NCBI GenBank assembly: GCA_027922465.2
Contig: BQMF02000010.1
Location: 1,736,001-1,800,000, forward strand
Origin: Turritopsis dohrnii
Lineage: Eukaryota > Cnidaria > Hydrozoa > Anthoathecata > Oceaniidae
Reading direction: 5' to 3'
Length of the DNA stretch: 64,000 nucleotides
This document shows positions 22,713-32,786 of this stretch, piece by piece; the stretch's first letter is position 1; every line of letters begins with the position of its first letter. The notes under the pieces were generated by a model. The model was not told where the DNA came from, did not search any database, and saw nothing but the letters and a program-made list of their open reading frames with translations. The position numbers and the translations under genes were made by a program.

Positions 22713-24085
22713 TCACTTAAATGAATAGAAAACTGATGGGGCAAAAGCATTAAAATTGTACTGATTGACAACAGTTGGCATAGTAGTTGCAGTTGGCGTA
22801 GTAGTTGCAGTTGGCGTAGTAGTCACAGTTTTCTTTTTCGTTCCATACCATTTGAATTTGGGGTGATCCCAACCCCCGAATCTCTTCCACGCCTGAACAG
22901 CTGCATTAGACCGGGGGCCGGGATGTGTCTTTCGGTATTCCCGAAAGTCTTTGTACAAATCTACAATATATAGTTGAAATAATTTTTATTAGTGAAGAAA
23001 CAAATAGGCTGATATCATAATTGATAAAATACTATATCAGGGAAACTTACATTTCCTTTTGTTTGCCAGAACAGCATCTAAAAAAATTGCAAAATGTACC
23101 TAAGACACAATTCTTCACCCATGTTACGTTAACATTACAATTGTAAAAAATATTACCATTAGGTTTGGCAGATGATGGTAGTTCAGCTAAAAGAAATATA
23201 TAAGTAGATTGTAAAAGTCATAACATATAGAAAGAAACCATTAATGTGTATTGACTCTTACTATCAGCTGTTGGTAAAGCATTATCTAAATAAAGAAGGT
23301 ACAAAAAGTAGCTGTCATACAAAAGAAAGATAAAAGAAATTGAAACTACAAAGTTATGTCAATTAAAACCCTTACCCTTTGCCACATTCGGCACGTTATT
23401 GGTATTTAATGAAGGAAATCACGAAGTTATAATTACAGAATGTCTAAATATACATCATAGACAAAGGAGTATAAGTAAGTAGATTAAGAAAATCATAACA
23501 CATAGAAAGGAAATGTTAATGTTTATTGACTCTTACTATCATCTGTTGGTAAAGCATAATCTAAATAAAGAAGGTCCAGGAAGTAGCATACATTCAAAAA
23601 TTTCATACACCGTAACTCAAACAGCCTGATTCAGCAGATGAAAAAACCGAGAGAAAATGAATTGATAACTCCAATAAGAATTCTTACTATTTTCGATATC
23701 TTCACTGACATTTGTTTAAAGGAAAAGAACATGTTATAATGGCAGCATGTAAATCCAAAATATATAAGATGAGATATATTAAGCAGATAAAAAAATGCTA
23801 TTAAGAAAGAATTTTTACCTTTACCAAGTAGTTCTTTTTCTCGCTCTGAAATGAAATCAATTTGCTTCGAGTATTTTGACTACTTTCACAGAAAATAATA
23901 TAATATATTACAGCCAAAACAGTATAAATGAAAAAACTGGATTTATTTAAAAAATTTTTACCTGCGCTAATAAATTTGTCTTCTGACTCTGAAATGAAAT
24001 CAATTTGATTAGTATTTTAATGACTCTTACAGAAAGTTTAAAAAATTAATGTTTTACCTTTGCACACATCCATAGGAGTCCCCAT
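22713..24085 (-). CDS. Micro-exon gene: at least ten exons, nearly all 12-30 nt and phase 1
   Basis: Predicted spliced gene of unknown function. Exons read on the minus strand (plus coordinates): 24,058-24,085 with ATG and GTAAAAC donor; 23,962-23,988 (27 nt); 23,819-23,845 (27); 23,688-23,699 (12, weak acceptor); 23,537-23,560 (24); 23,376-23,405 (30, acceptor ends AA not AG); 23,262-23,285 (24); 23,157-23,186 (30); 23,051-23,077 (27); terminal 22,713-22,960. Every internal exon is a multiple of three and every junction is phase 1, so any can be skipped without a frameshift. Micro-exon peptides include SEDKFISA, REKELLGK, NYALPTDD, DNALPTAD and ELPSSAKPN. The last exon encodes a compact basic segment (KDFREYRKTHPGPRSN, then AWKRFGGWDHPKFKWYG), a TTTPTA repeat and a stop. 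Two neighbouring exons and their introns (23,262 and 23,537) are near-duplicates, showing growth by exon duplication. No signal peptide is seen at this ATG; an upstream exon is possible. A further 15-nt candidate exon lies at 23,611-23,625. Confidence 0.7.
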
Positions 24086-24512
24086 TACTTCTTATTATAC
24101 TAATTAACTAAATGAAAAAAAACAAAAGTTACAATCATATAGAGATAATATGTAGCATGCCCTGACTTTTAGTTCATGAAGTGTCCACAAAGTTCACTTT
24201 ATGCACAATTCATGGTAACGGAGTACACGGCGAGAACGTAAGTCAATGGGACTTGTACTCCACCAAAACCTACAGGTTGTTCATTAGGTACAAAGCTGCC
24301 AAACTACAGTGCTACAACAACTGTCAGCAGTGACTACAGCAATGGTTTACAGTATACTAATGAGCCACAACATGTCTCAACAGTGGCGTAACTTACAGAA
24401 GACGCCAAAACAACTGTCAACAGCAGCCACCACTGTAAGTGTTTACGCTATCTTATTATATAACAGAATAAGCCACAACAACAAACTCAAATGTTAAGGT
24501 GAATCACGACAT
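24086..24512. other. Helitron 3' flank / micro-exon gene 5' flank
   Basis: Unassigned sequence between the helicase stop and the micro-exon gene. The 3' hairpin and CTAG of the Helitron should lie here, but I found no convincing candidate. Short frames at 24,309-24,497 are not supported. Confidence 0.4.
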
Positions 24513-26107
24513 TCACAGCAACACTTGTGGAAAGACAACATTTTGAGTATACATCTTTCCATTAATATAACTTTGCTTACCCATACCGGCAACTTTGATT
24601 TTAACATTACCAAAGGCTTTCGCCCTTGAACAGGCGACATACAACTGTCCATGTGAAAAACACGGTCTCTGCAAAAACAAACCAATTTTTTCAAACGTTT
24701 GACCTTAACATTTGTTAATAGTAAAAGAGTACGCCAGCCGAATAGGAAGTTGCCTGCGCTTCAATACAGATGGCATACCTGTGTCGGATGGTGACAATTG
24801 TACTCTAGGTATAAAAATCAGTTCCCCAACTGCTGACCCTGTCAAAACTTCAGCCTTAATAAAGTTATGCGACAACTCACGAACAATCAAGCGGGTGCCA
24901 TTACAGAGACCTTTCCTGATGTTCAGATTCCTCAAAAGCATAATAATAGCCCCAACTTTAAGTTTCAAACAATGTGGAGGCATACCGGATGGTGTAATAC
25001 AATTCAGAAAATCAACCGGATAGTTTTGCTGCTCCTTTTCATCGTCACACGTTACTTCATCAGCACTGTAATAGCAAACTGCATCTCCAGGCAGTCTGTC
25101 CAACACCTCATTATTAATGATCAATGATTGATCATTTGTCGTAGTCAGAATGGCTGTGGTGGCATATTCGTGAGGCTCCAGTCCATCATACATCACAGAT
25201 ATAATCAAAGTTTCTTTAGGAACAACACAACAATCAGGAATTTCGATGGAACCTTTAGCTGGTTCGGTTTGTTTCGTTGGAAGTTCACCATTGCCAAGTT
25301 GCAACAGCCAAGTACAGAATTCTTGCTCTTCCGGTCTAGCTCTCATATTTTCAGTGAGAGAGTATTTTGCCACTAATGCCCATAACACAGAACTGGTCAA
25401 GCAAACTTCAATAACATTGGTTGGCTTTCCCTTTTTCACAACCGGCAAACACTGACAAAAATCTCCACCCCATAAGAGAACCTTGCCACCAAAAAGTGCA
25501 TCACTGCCACAAACATCCTTGAGTAATCTGTTCACAGCATGGAAAACGTGGGTAGAAACCATAGTTGCTTCATCGATCAGAAACAGGTCGACACTTCGAA
25601 GGTATTCCGCATGTTTCGAAGCTGGTGTTATATTACATACGCTATTTTCTAAAACAGGAACAGGCAAACGAAATAATGAATGCAATGTACAACCACCAGA
25701 CAGCAAGGTGGCTGCAATACCTGTATATGCAGCAGTAGCAACTTTCCATTCTCTGGCTCTGCATGCTACAATAACATAATTGTATGTAAAAGTCTTACCT
25801 GTGCCAGCCGGTCCGTCTAGGTAAAACAACGTTTCAAGTTGTGCTAAACCATTACGCACATTTGAAACTGCAAACAAAATCGCATCTGCCACAACTAACT
25901 GCTGTTCGTTAAGCAAAGGCCTTACCGGTTCTGCCCTGTTGATGTAAATATTTACATCAACTTCTTTCTGAGCATCCTGTTGAACCAATTCAGGAAGATT
26001 AAACTGTGTTAAAATCATACCAAATTGTCTCAGGACATTACCAATGTAACCCAAAACCCTTTGCTCAGCTTGAGCAACAGCCAATGTCCGAAGGTAGTCT
26101 TTCTTGA
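24513..26107 (-). pseudogene. Helitron Pif1-like helicase domain, nonsense in motif VI
   Basis: SF1B (Pif1 family) DNA helicase that unwinds the element during rolling-circle transposition. Walker A GPAGTGKT, Walker B LIDEATM, GGDFCQCLPV and LTENMRA are present. The main frame (26,084-24,708) stops at TAA 24,705-24,707, where the conserved motif needs Gln (INKC-stop-GQT). The same frame then continues with FEKIGLFLQRPCFSHGQLYVACSRAK to a natural TGA at 24,513-24,515. Another nonsense codon (TGG to TGA after NPLEL, near 26,115) separates it from the Rep part. Hence inactive as sequenced. Confidence 0.9.
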
Positions 26108-29100
26108 ATGTATTTCACAATTCAAGAGGATTAGAAGGCTCGCAGTGAGTCAAGATAGTAACAAACAGTTGTCTAACGTTTGAACGTTGAAGGCTTTTCC
26201 AATGTATTGTGCCATTCTGCGTCATCTTGCAGAAGATGTCTGGCAATACATGCTTCTCGGAATGTGTCGTAAACAACTCCATTGAAAGTACGCAAATCCT
26301 CGAAAGACGTAGCACCTGCAACATGCAACAACAAAACTCGTAGAAAAAAACGTTCTCCTTCTGAAGGTCGAGCATTGTATAACCGAGCGACTATTGGTTT
26401 TAATGTCTTTTTTCTTTTTTTCCATTTTTTCTCCTTATCATGAAAAACATAATGATACGGAATATCTGAGTAAAGATACCGCCGGACAACCACGGACAGT
26501 ATGGAACTACCCATTGATTATCTAAGTCCACATTTCTTACCCTCACAGTACGGCCATTGTTACGTCTGGGATAGAGTGGATACCCATTTGCATTCATTTT
26601 GGTTGTTTCACAAAATCGCTTTGGAAAATCCTTGGTGCAGTTTCCATCATCTCCCATACAAACTGCATTAGGGTTAGCATTCCCACAGGGGCCATGAATC
26701 ATACATGACTTGATGATATTATGAAGTTCTGGTTCTTGTTCAGGATCCGGTATTTCAGTAGAAATTAAGCTGTCAATGTCATCAGCATGACGTAGTTTGT
26801 CCTTTTGTGCTAAATGGATAAGAATATGAGCATGAGGCAAAGAACGTTTCTGAAATTGAATAACATAAAAAGGAGAAATGGCTTTTCCCAAAACACCATT
26901 TTTATTTATATCCTCCAAAAGAGCTTTTAATTTCAAATTGAAAACACGTGTAATCAAGTCCGGACGATAATGTGCAGGCTCATTATCTAAGTTTTTGTGA
27001 TCTCCCTCCATTTGGGATTGCATGTAAATGTGCAAAACAAATCCGGCTTGCACATTTTAGTAACCATAGCCATAGCATCTTGATAATTCTGTTGCATGGC
27101 CCTAGAACCACCCTTATAGGAAACGGAAGAATCACCGGTCTGCCTGCATGAAGGCCACGATTTTCTGCAACATTTTCAAAATAATCAATGAGCCCTTGAT
27201 ATTGCTCAACACGGAAATTGCCCTGGTTTTGACGAACATAATTAAGACGGTCAGATTCAACTTTGCAGTAACAATCTACAGCATATTGTTGAAGTAATCT
27301 TTTACGTTTTAATACGGGACTAAAAGCTTCTCTAAAAGCAAACCTATAAGTATAATATTGCAGCATGGTCGTACGACGTTGCTGGCCTGCTGCATATTCT
27401 GCTACATGAGGAATGTCGGAACTCCAACCGAAATCTCCTCTTGGAAAAAATACAGGATACACCATTGGATCGACATTAGGTGAATGAACAGTCAAATACG
27501 AAAAACTGGCGGACCACAACCTTGTGGAACAACCAATTTTGCATCCATCAAAGCAAAACCAACCAAACTATTGAACTTTCGAATGTCTTCTTGAAAGTTC
27601 TTTGCTTGATTAGAATCACCTACTAAAAATTCTTTAGGATCACTAGGATAATAAATGTTATCTAAATGAACTTCACCATTGTGACAGCACTTGAAATTTG
27701 TCTCGTCACCAAACATCTTAGCACCTAAATGTACAACCACCAGACAGCAAGGTGGCTGCAATACCTGTATATGCAGCAGTAGCAACTTTCCATTCTCTGG
27801 CTCTGCATGCTACAATAACATAATTGTATGTAAAAGTCTTACCTGTGCCAGCCGGTCCGTCTAGGTAAAACAACGTTTCAAGTTGTGCTAAACCATTACG
27901 CACATTTGAAACTGCAAACAAAATCGCATCTGCCACAACTAACTGCTGTTCGTTAAGCAAAGGCCTTACCGGTTCTGCCCTGTTGATGTAAATATTTACA
28001 TCAACTTCTTTCTGAGCATCCTGTTGAACCAATTCAGGAAGATTAAACTGTGTTAAAATCATACCAAATTGTCTCAGGACATTACCAATGTAACCCAAAA
28101 CCCTTTGCTCAGCTTGAGCAACAGCCAATGTCCGAAGGTAGTCTTTCTTGAATGTATTTCACAATTCAAGAGGATTAGAAGGCTCGCAGTGAGTCAAGAT
28201 AGTAACAAACAGTTGTCTAACGTTTGAACGTTGAAGGCTTTTCCAATGTATTGTGCCATTCTGCGTCATCTTGCAGAAGATGTCTGGCAATACATGCTTC
28301 TCGGAATGTGTCGTAAACAACTCCATTGAAAGTACGCAAATCCTCGAAAGACGTAGCACCTGCAACATGCAACAACAAAACTCGTAGAAAAAAACGTTCT
28401 CCTTCTGAAGGTCGAGCATTGTATAACCGAGCGACTATTGGTTTTAATGTCTTTTTTCTTTTTTTCCATTTTTTCTCCTTATCATGAAAAACATAATGAT
28501 ACGGAATATCTGAGTAAAGATACCGCCGGACAACCACGGACAGTATGGAACTACCCATTGATTATCTAAGTCCACATTTCTTACCCTCACAGTACGGCCA
28601 TTGTTACGTCTGGGATAGAGTGGATACCCATTTGCATTCATTTTGGTTGTTTCACAAAATCGCTTTGGAAAATCCTTGGTGCAGTTTCCATCATCTCCCA
28701 TACAAACTGCATTAGGGTTAGCATTCCCACAGGGGCCATGAATCATACATGACTTGATGATATTATGAAGTTCTGGTTCTTGTTCAGGATCCGGTATTTC
28801 AGTAGAAATTAAGCTGTCAATGTCATCAGCATGACGTAGTTTGTCCTTTTGTGCTAAATGGATAAGAATATGAGCATGAGGCAAAGAACGTTTCTGAAAT
28901 TGAATAACATAAAAAGGAGAAATGGCTTTTCCCAAAACACCATTTTTATTTATATCCTCCAAAAGAGCTTTTAATTTCAAATTGAAAACACGTGTAATCA
29001 AGTCCGGACGATAATGTGCAGGCTCATTATCTAAGTTTTTGTGATCTCCCTCCATTTGGGATTGCATGTAAATGTGCAAAACAAATCCGGCTTGCACATT

Positions 29101-29771
29101 TTAGTAACCATAGCCATAGCATCTTGATAATTCTGTTGCATGGCCCTAGAACCACCCTTATAGGAAACGGAAGAATCACCGGTCTGCCTGCATGAAGGCC
29201 ACGATTTTCTGCAACATTTTCAAAATAATCAATGAGCCCTTGATATTGCTCAACACGGAAATTGCCCTGGTTTTGACGAACATAATTAAGACGGTCAGAT
29301 TCAACTTTGCAGTAACAATCTACAGCATATTGTTGAAGTAATCTTTTACGTTTTAATACGGGACTAAAAGCTTCTCTAAAAGCAAACCTATAAGTATAAT
29401 ATTGCAGCATGGTCGTACGACGTTGCTGGCCTGCTGCATATTCTGCTACATGAGGAATGTCGGAACTCCAACCGAAATCTCCTCTTGGAAAAAATACAGG
29501 ATACACCATTGGATCGACATTAGGTGAATGAACAGTCAAATACGAAAAACTGGCGGACCACAACCTTGTGGAACAACCAATTTTGCATCCATCAAAGCAA
29601 AACCAACCAAACTATTGAACTTTCGAATGTCTTCTTGAAAGTTCTTTGCTTGATTAGAATCACCTACTAAAAATTCTTTAGGATCACTAGGATAATAAAT
29701 GTTATCTAAATGAACTTCACCATTGTGACAGCACTTGAAATTTGTCTCGTCACCAAACATCTTAGCACCTA
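25684..29771 (-). repeat. 2,044-bp tandem duplication inside the Helitron
   Basis: 25,684-27,727 and 27,728-29,771 are identical wherever I compared them, including every frameshift. The junction joins the helicase (after LLSGGCT) to the middle of the Rep N-terminus (LGAKMFGDET) through an AA/AAT microhomology. It is either a very recent unequal exchange or an assembly duplication; the shared lesions show it happened after the Helitron had decayed. Confidence 0.9.
26115..27727 (-). pseudogene. Helitron Rep region, duplicate copy (truncated)
   Basis: Copy in the left repeat unit: it lacks the first part of the N-terminal domain because the duplication begins within it (LGAKMFGDET). Contains HSPNVDPMVYPVFFPRGDFG, a Helitron-like N domain, and the HUH-type box FQKRSLPHAHILIHL (27,053-26,400 frame). 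Then comes YSDIPYHYVF followed by EGERFFLRVLLLHVAGATSF. The reading frame switches several times between these blocks through small indels, exactly as in the right copy. Confidence 0.85.
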
Positions 29772-30171
29772 AAAACTGACAGACCTTGTCCATGGCGCCA
29801 AGGTAATGTGGCTCAGGCATTTGGTCTTGTCGAGCAGCACGATTTTCATTTCGTCGAACAGCCCGCCAAGCCCTCATACGTTGTGCATTCTCATTTCGCC
29901 TGACTAATCCTTCAACTGGCTCTTCATCTTGACGATATTCAACACGCCTTTGAGCATCATTGATTCTGAGTCTCTCATTTTGAGATAATGGATGGATATT
30001 ATTTGTCTGAAGCTGTTTGCGCCTTGCTTCAGCAACATCCTCATTTGCATGCCTACGCTGAATAACAGAGCGCATTTGTTGCTGATCAGGTGGCTGCAAA
30101 ACAAACTGACCATTCCTAAAATCTGCTTGGAAGCCAGGAATAATATTAGTGCCTCTTATATTAAACATCAC
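27728..30171 (-). pseudogene. Helitron Rep region with N-terminus, plus partial helicase
   Basis: Full N-terminal copy starting at ATG 30,171 (MMFNIRGTNIIPGF). There is an Arg/Glu/Asn-rich region with RRNENAQRMRAWRAVRRNEN, then LGAKMFGDETNFKCC, HSPNVDPMVYPVFFPRGD, the Rep HUH motif LPHAHILIHL and the ATSFEDLRT region. It ends in the first helicase motifs up to GPAGTGKT at the duplication junction. Frames alternate at about 29,545, 29,160, 29,040, 28,480 and 28,230. The HUH histidines are preserved. Non-functional. Confidence 0.85.
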
Positions 30172-30484
30172 AACAGCACAGAATCACTAACAATAATAGA
30201 TAGAAGAAAGAAATATATATTCCCCCAGTGAACCTGGAGGTAGCGAAACCAAACCTTTCTTTCTACAACCTAACAGACACTGAAGGAGAAATAATACCAA
30301 ACAGATAGCTAAGCAACCTACGAGAAAGCGAAAAATTGACTTGTGACACGTAACGGAATTACAGTTGTACATGTAAGTTTTTAAGTGACAAACCTTTCCT
30401 TCTACTTTCTGTCTTTCTACTATGTCTCTCTACTCTACAGCAAGGAGCAAATGAACCCGAATAAATGCAAATATAAAAGTTCTT

Positions 30485-30512
30485 AGATAGGTAGGCAGGT
30501 AGGTAGGTAGTC
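30485..30512. repeat. (TAGG)n microsatellite
   Basis: About six units of GTAGG/TAGG in the Helitron 5' region. Confidence 0.8.
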
Positions 30513-30993
30513 TATTCGGTTAGGTTGGAAAAACCTTCGTGGAGTTTGCCATCTTTAAAATATTAAACAAACACAGTTATTACCTCGTTACGTAATTCTT
30601 TCGCTTTCGAAACTTTCAAACTTTGGTAAACTTGATTAACTGTCAAACTTGATTGATAACTATAGATATTGATTTATAGACAATTGAATTGTTTATACGT
30701 ATTGGCTATTATTTCTGAAGCGTAACCACAATGAATAAAAAAACTTAATTTGTTTACTTTTCCAGCGAACGTCTTCGTTATAGTTTTTCCAATTTCGGCA
30801 ACCAATCAAAACGGCAAAACGGTGATCACGTGTCAAAACAAATGATGAAAATTAGGCATTTTGAGGGTTTCTTCACTGGTCGAACTGCCGCTATATGACC
30901 ACGATTAAGAAGATTTTGACCATTAAAAAAACAAAAACAAAACACTGTCTAAATTAAAAGTGGGATGCACGATTGCGGATTAGTATAAGTAGA

Positions 30994-31558
30994 CTAGTAA
31001 CTCGCGTAAAAGTATTTTACGGCTTTAATTTCAAAAAGAATGTGCTAGAATCCCGCATTCCCGTGTGCGAACCACGTGACGAAAATTTCAAGTTGAGAAT
31101 CGGGAATGGAAAATGTACCCATGTTGTAGAGCTCGAAAAACTGATCAAAAAAACGTATGGGATTGTTTCGCTGCGACCAACCGCTGCAGAGATATTGTCG
31201 ATCAAAGATTTTGATGACGTCATAGCCGCAGTACCAAATAAAATTTAGGCCCAAATGTTGTGTCATCCTATCACCCGCATCGCGGACCCTAATAAACGTC
31301 AGTTATCCCTATTGGTTCTTGAGATATTTCTCCAAAAACGTCGCGTTCGATTGGGGATGCAATGTAATGATCCCCCGTCATCATAAAACATCTGACCTCA
31401 AATGCCACGTGCTATTATACTAACCGTGAATGTGTCTTGCGTGGTCGAACTGCCGCTATATGACCACGATTAAGAAGATTTTGACCATTAAAAAAACAAA
31501 AACACAACACTCACTAAGTTAAATGTGTTACACACGCACGCGGATTAGTATATATAGA
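30994..31558 (-). mobile_element. Non-autonomous Helitron, array unit 2 (565 bp)
   Basis: Minus strand: starts TCTATATATACTAATCCGCG at 31,558 and ends with hairpin CGTAAAA-TAC-TTTTACG, an 11-nt spacer and CTAG at 30,994-30,997. Core sequence includes ATAGGGATAACTGACG and TATGACGTCATC (complement). Head-to-tail with its neighbours. Confidence 0.85.
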
Positions 31559-32222
31559 CTAGTAACTGGCGTAAAAGTTTTTTGCGGCTTTAATTTCGAA
31601 AAGGAAGTGTAGTAATCCCGCGTTCCGGTGTATGTACCCCGTGATTAAAATTAAATCGCGGAATTGTGAATGGAAAATATCTCGCGTAAAAGTTTTTTAC
31701 GGATTTGCAAGAATCCTGCGTTCCTGTGTGAGAGCCCCGTGACGAAAATTTCATTTACGGAATTGGGACTTGAAAGTGTACTGATGTTGTAGAGCTTGAA
31801 AAACCGAGCAAAATAATGTATGGGATCGTTTCGCTACGACCAACCGTTGCGGAGATATGGTCGTTCAAAAGTTTTGATGACGTCATAGCCGCAGTACCAA
31901 ATTAAATTTAGGCCCAAATGTTGCGTCACCCCATCACCCGTACCGTGGACCCTATAAAACGTCAGTTATCCCTATTGGTTCTCGAGATATTTCCCCAAAA
32001 ACGTCGCGTTCGATTGGGGATGCAATGCAATTGCTCCCCCGTGATGCGACAAAAAAATAACTGACGTCATGCCGCGTGCTAATATACTAATCGTCAATTA
32101 TCAATGGTCTAATGAAAAAATGACCACGATTAAGCAGATTTTGACCGTAAATTTAAAAAAAAACACAACACTCTCTAAAATAAAAGTGGTATGCACAACG
32201 CGGATTAGTATATATAGATAGA
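31559..32222 (-). mobile_element. Non-autonomous Helitron, array unit 3 (664 bp)
   Basis: 5' end TCTATCTATATATACTAATC at 32,222. 3' hairpin CGCAAAAAACTTTTACG then CCAGTTACTAG at 31,559. Contains a partial internal duplication of the CGTAAAAG block (31,570 and 31,685). Confidence 0.85.
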
Positions 32223-32786
32223 CTAGTATCCCAGGTAAAAACTTTTTACCGAACTTAACTTCGAAAAGGATGGGTCAAAATCGCCTTTCCCGTGAGCGAT
32301 CCCCGTGATGAAAATTTCAATTTAGGAATTGGAAAAGGAAAATGTAACCATGTTGTAGCGCTTGAAAAACTGATCAAAAAAATGTATGGGATCGTTTCGC
32401 TACGACCCACCGTTAGAGAGATATCGCTGATCAAATATTTCGATGACGTCATATCCGCAGTACCAAATAAAGTTTAGGCCCAAATGATGCGTCACCCCAT
32501 CACCCATATCGCTGACCCCCAAAAACGTCAGTTATCCCTATTGGTTCTTGAGATATTTCCCCAAAAATGTCGCGTTCGATTAGGAATGCAATGCAATGAT
32601 TCCCCGCGATTATAAAAAACTGACGTCAAATGATGCCACGTGCTTTTGGAATGATCGTGAAAAAAGTGTCTCTCGCCTCTACGCGGTTTTACGCGCACCT
32701 AAGAGGACGATGGCGGTAAAATTTAGTTAAATATATCACTCTCTAAAATAAAAGTGTGACACACAACGCGAATTAGTATAATAAGA
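32223..32786 (-). mobile_element. Non-autonomous Helitron, array unit 4 (564 bp)
   Basis: 5' end TCTTATTATACTAATTCGCG at 32,786. 3' hairpin GGTAAAAA-GTTTTTACC followed by TGGGATACTAG at 32,223. It has the same core as the other units, with stem sequence differing but base-pairing kept. Confidence 0.85.

Larger units (their letters stand above)
24513..30993 (-). mobile_element. Decayed autonomous-type Helitron (Rep/helicase)
   Basis: Minus-strand element with 5' end TCTACTTATACTAATCCGC at 30,993, directly abutting the CTAG end of the next Helitron (30,994-30,997). It encodes the rolling-circle Rep and Pif1-type helicase in order, but with several frameshifts, two nonsense codons and an internal 2,044-bp tandem duplication. 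30,172-30,993 is the 5' non-coding region and shares GGTGATCACGTGTCAAAACA with the Helitron ending at 34,582. The 3' terminus was not located, so the left boundary given is the helicase stop codon. Confidence 0.85.

Noticed and set aside
24309..25779. Plus-strand frames over the Helitron helicase
   Set aside because: Antisense shadows of the helicase coding sequence.
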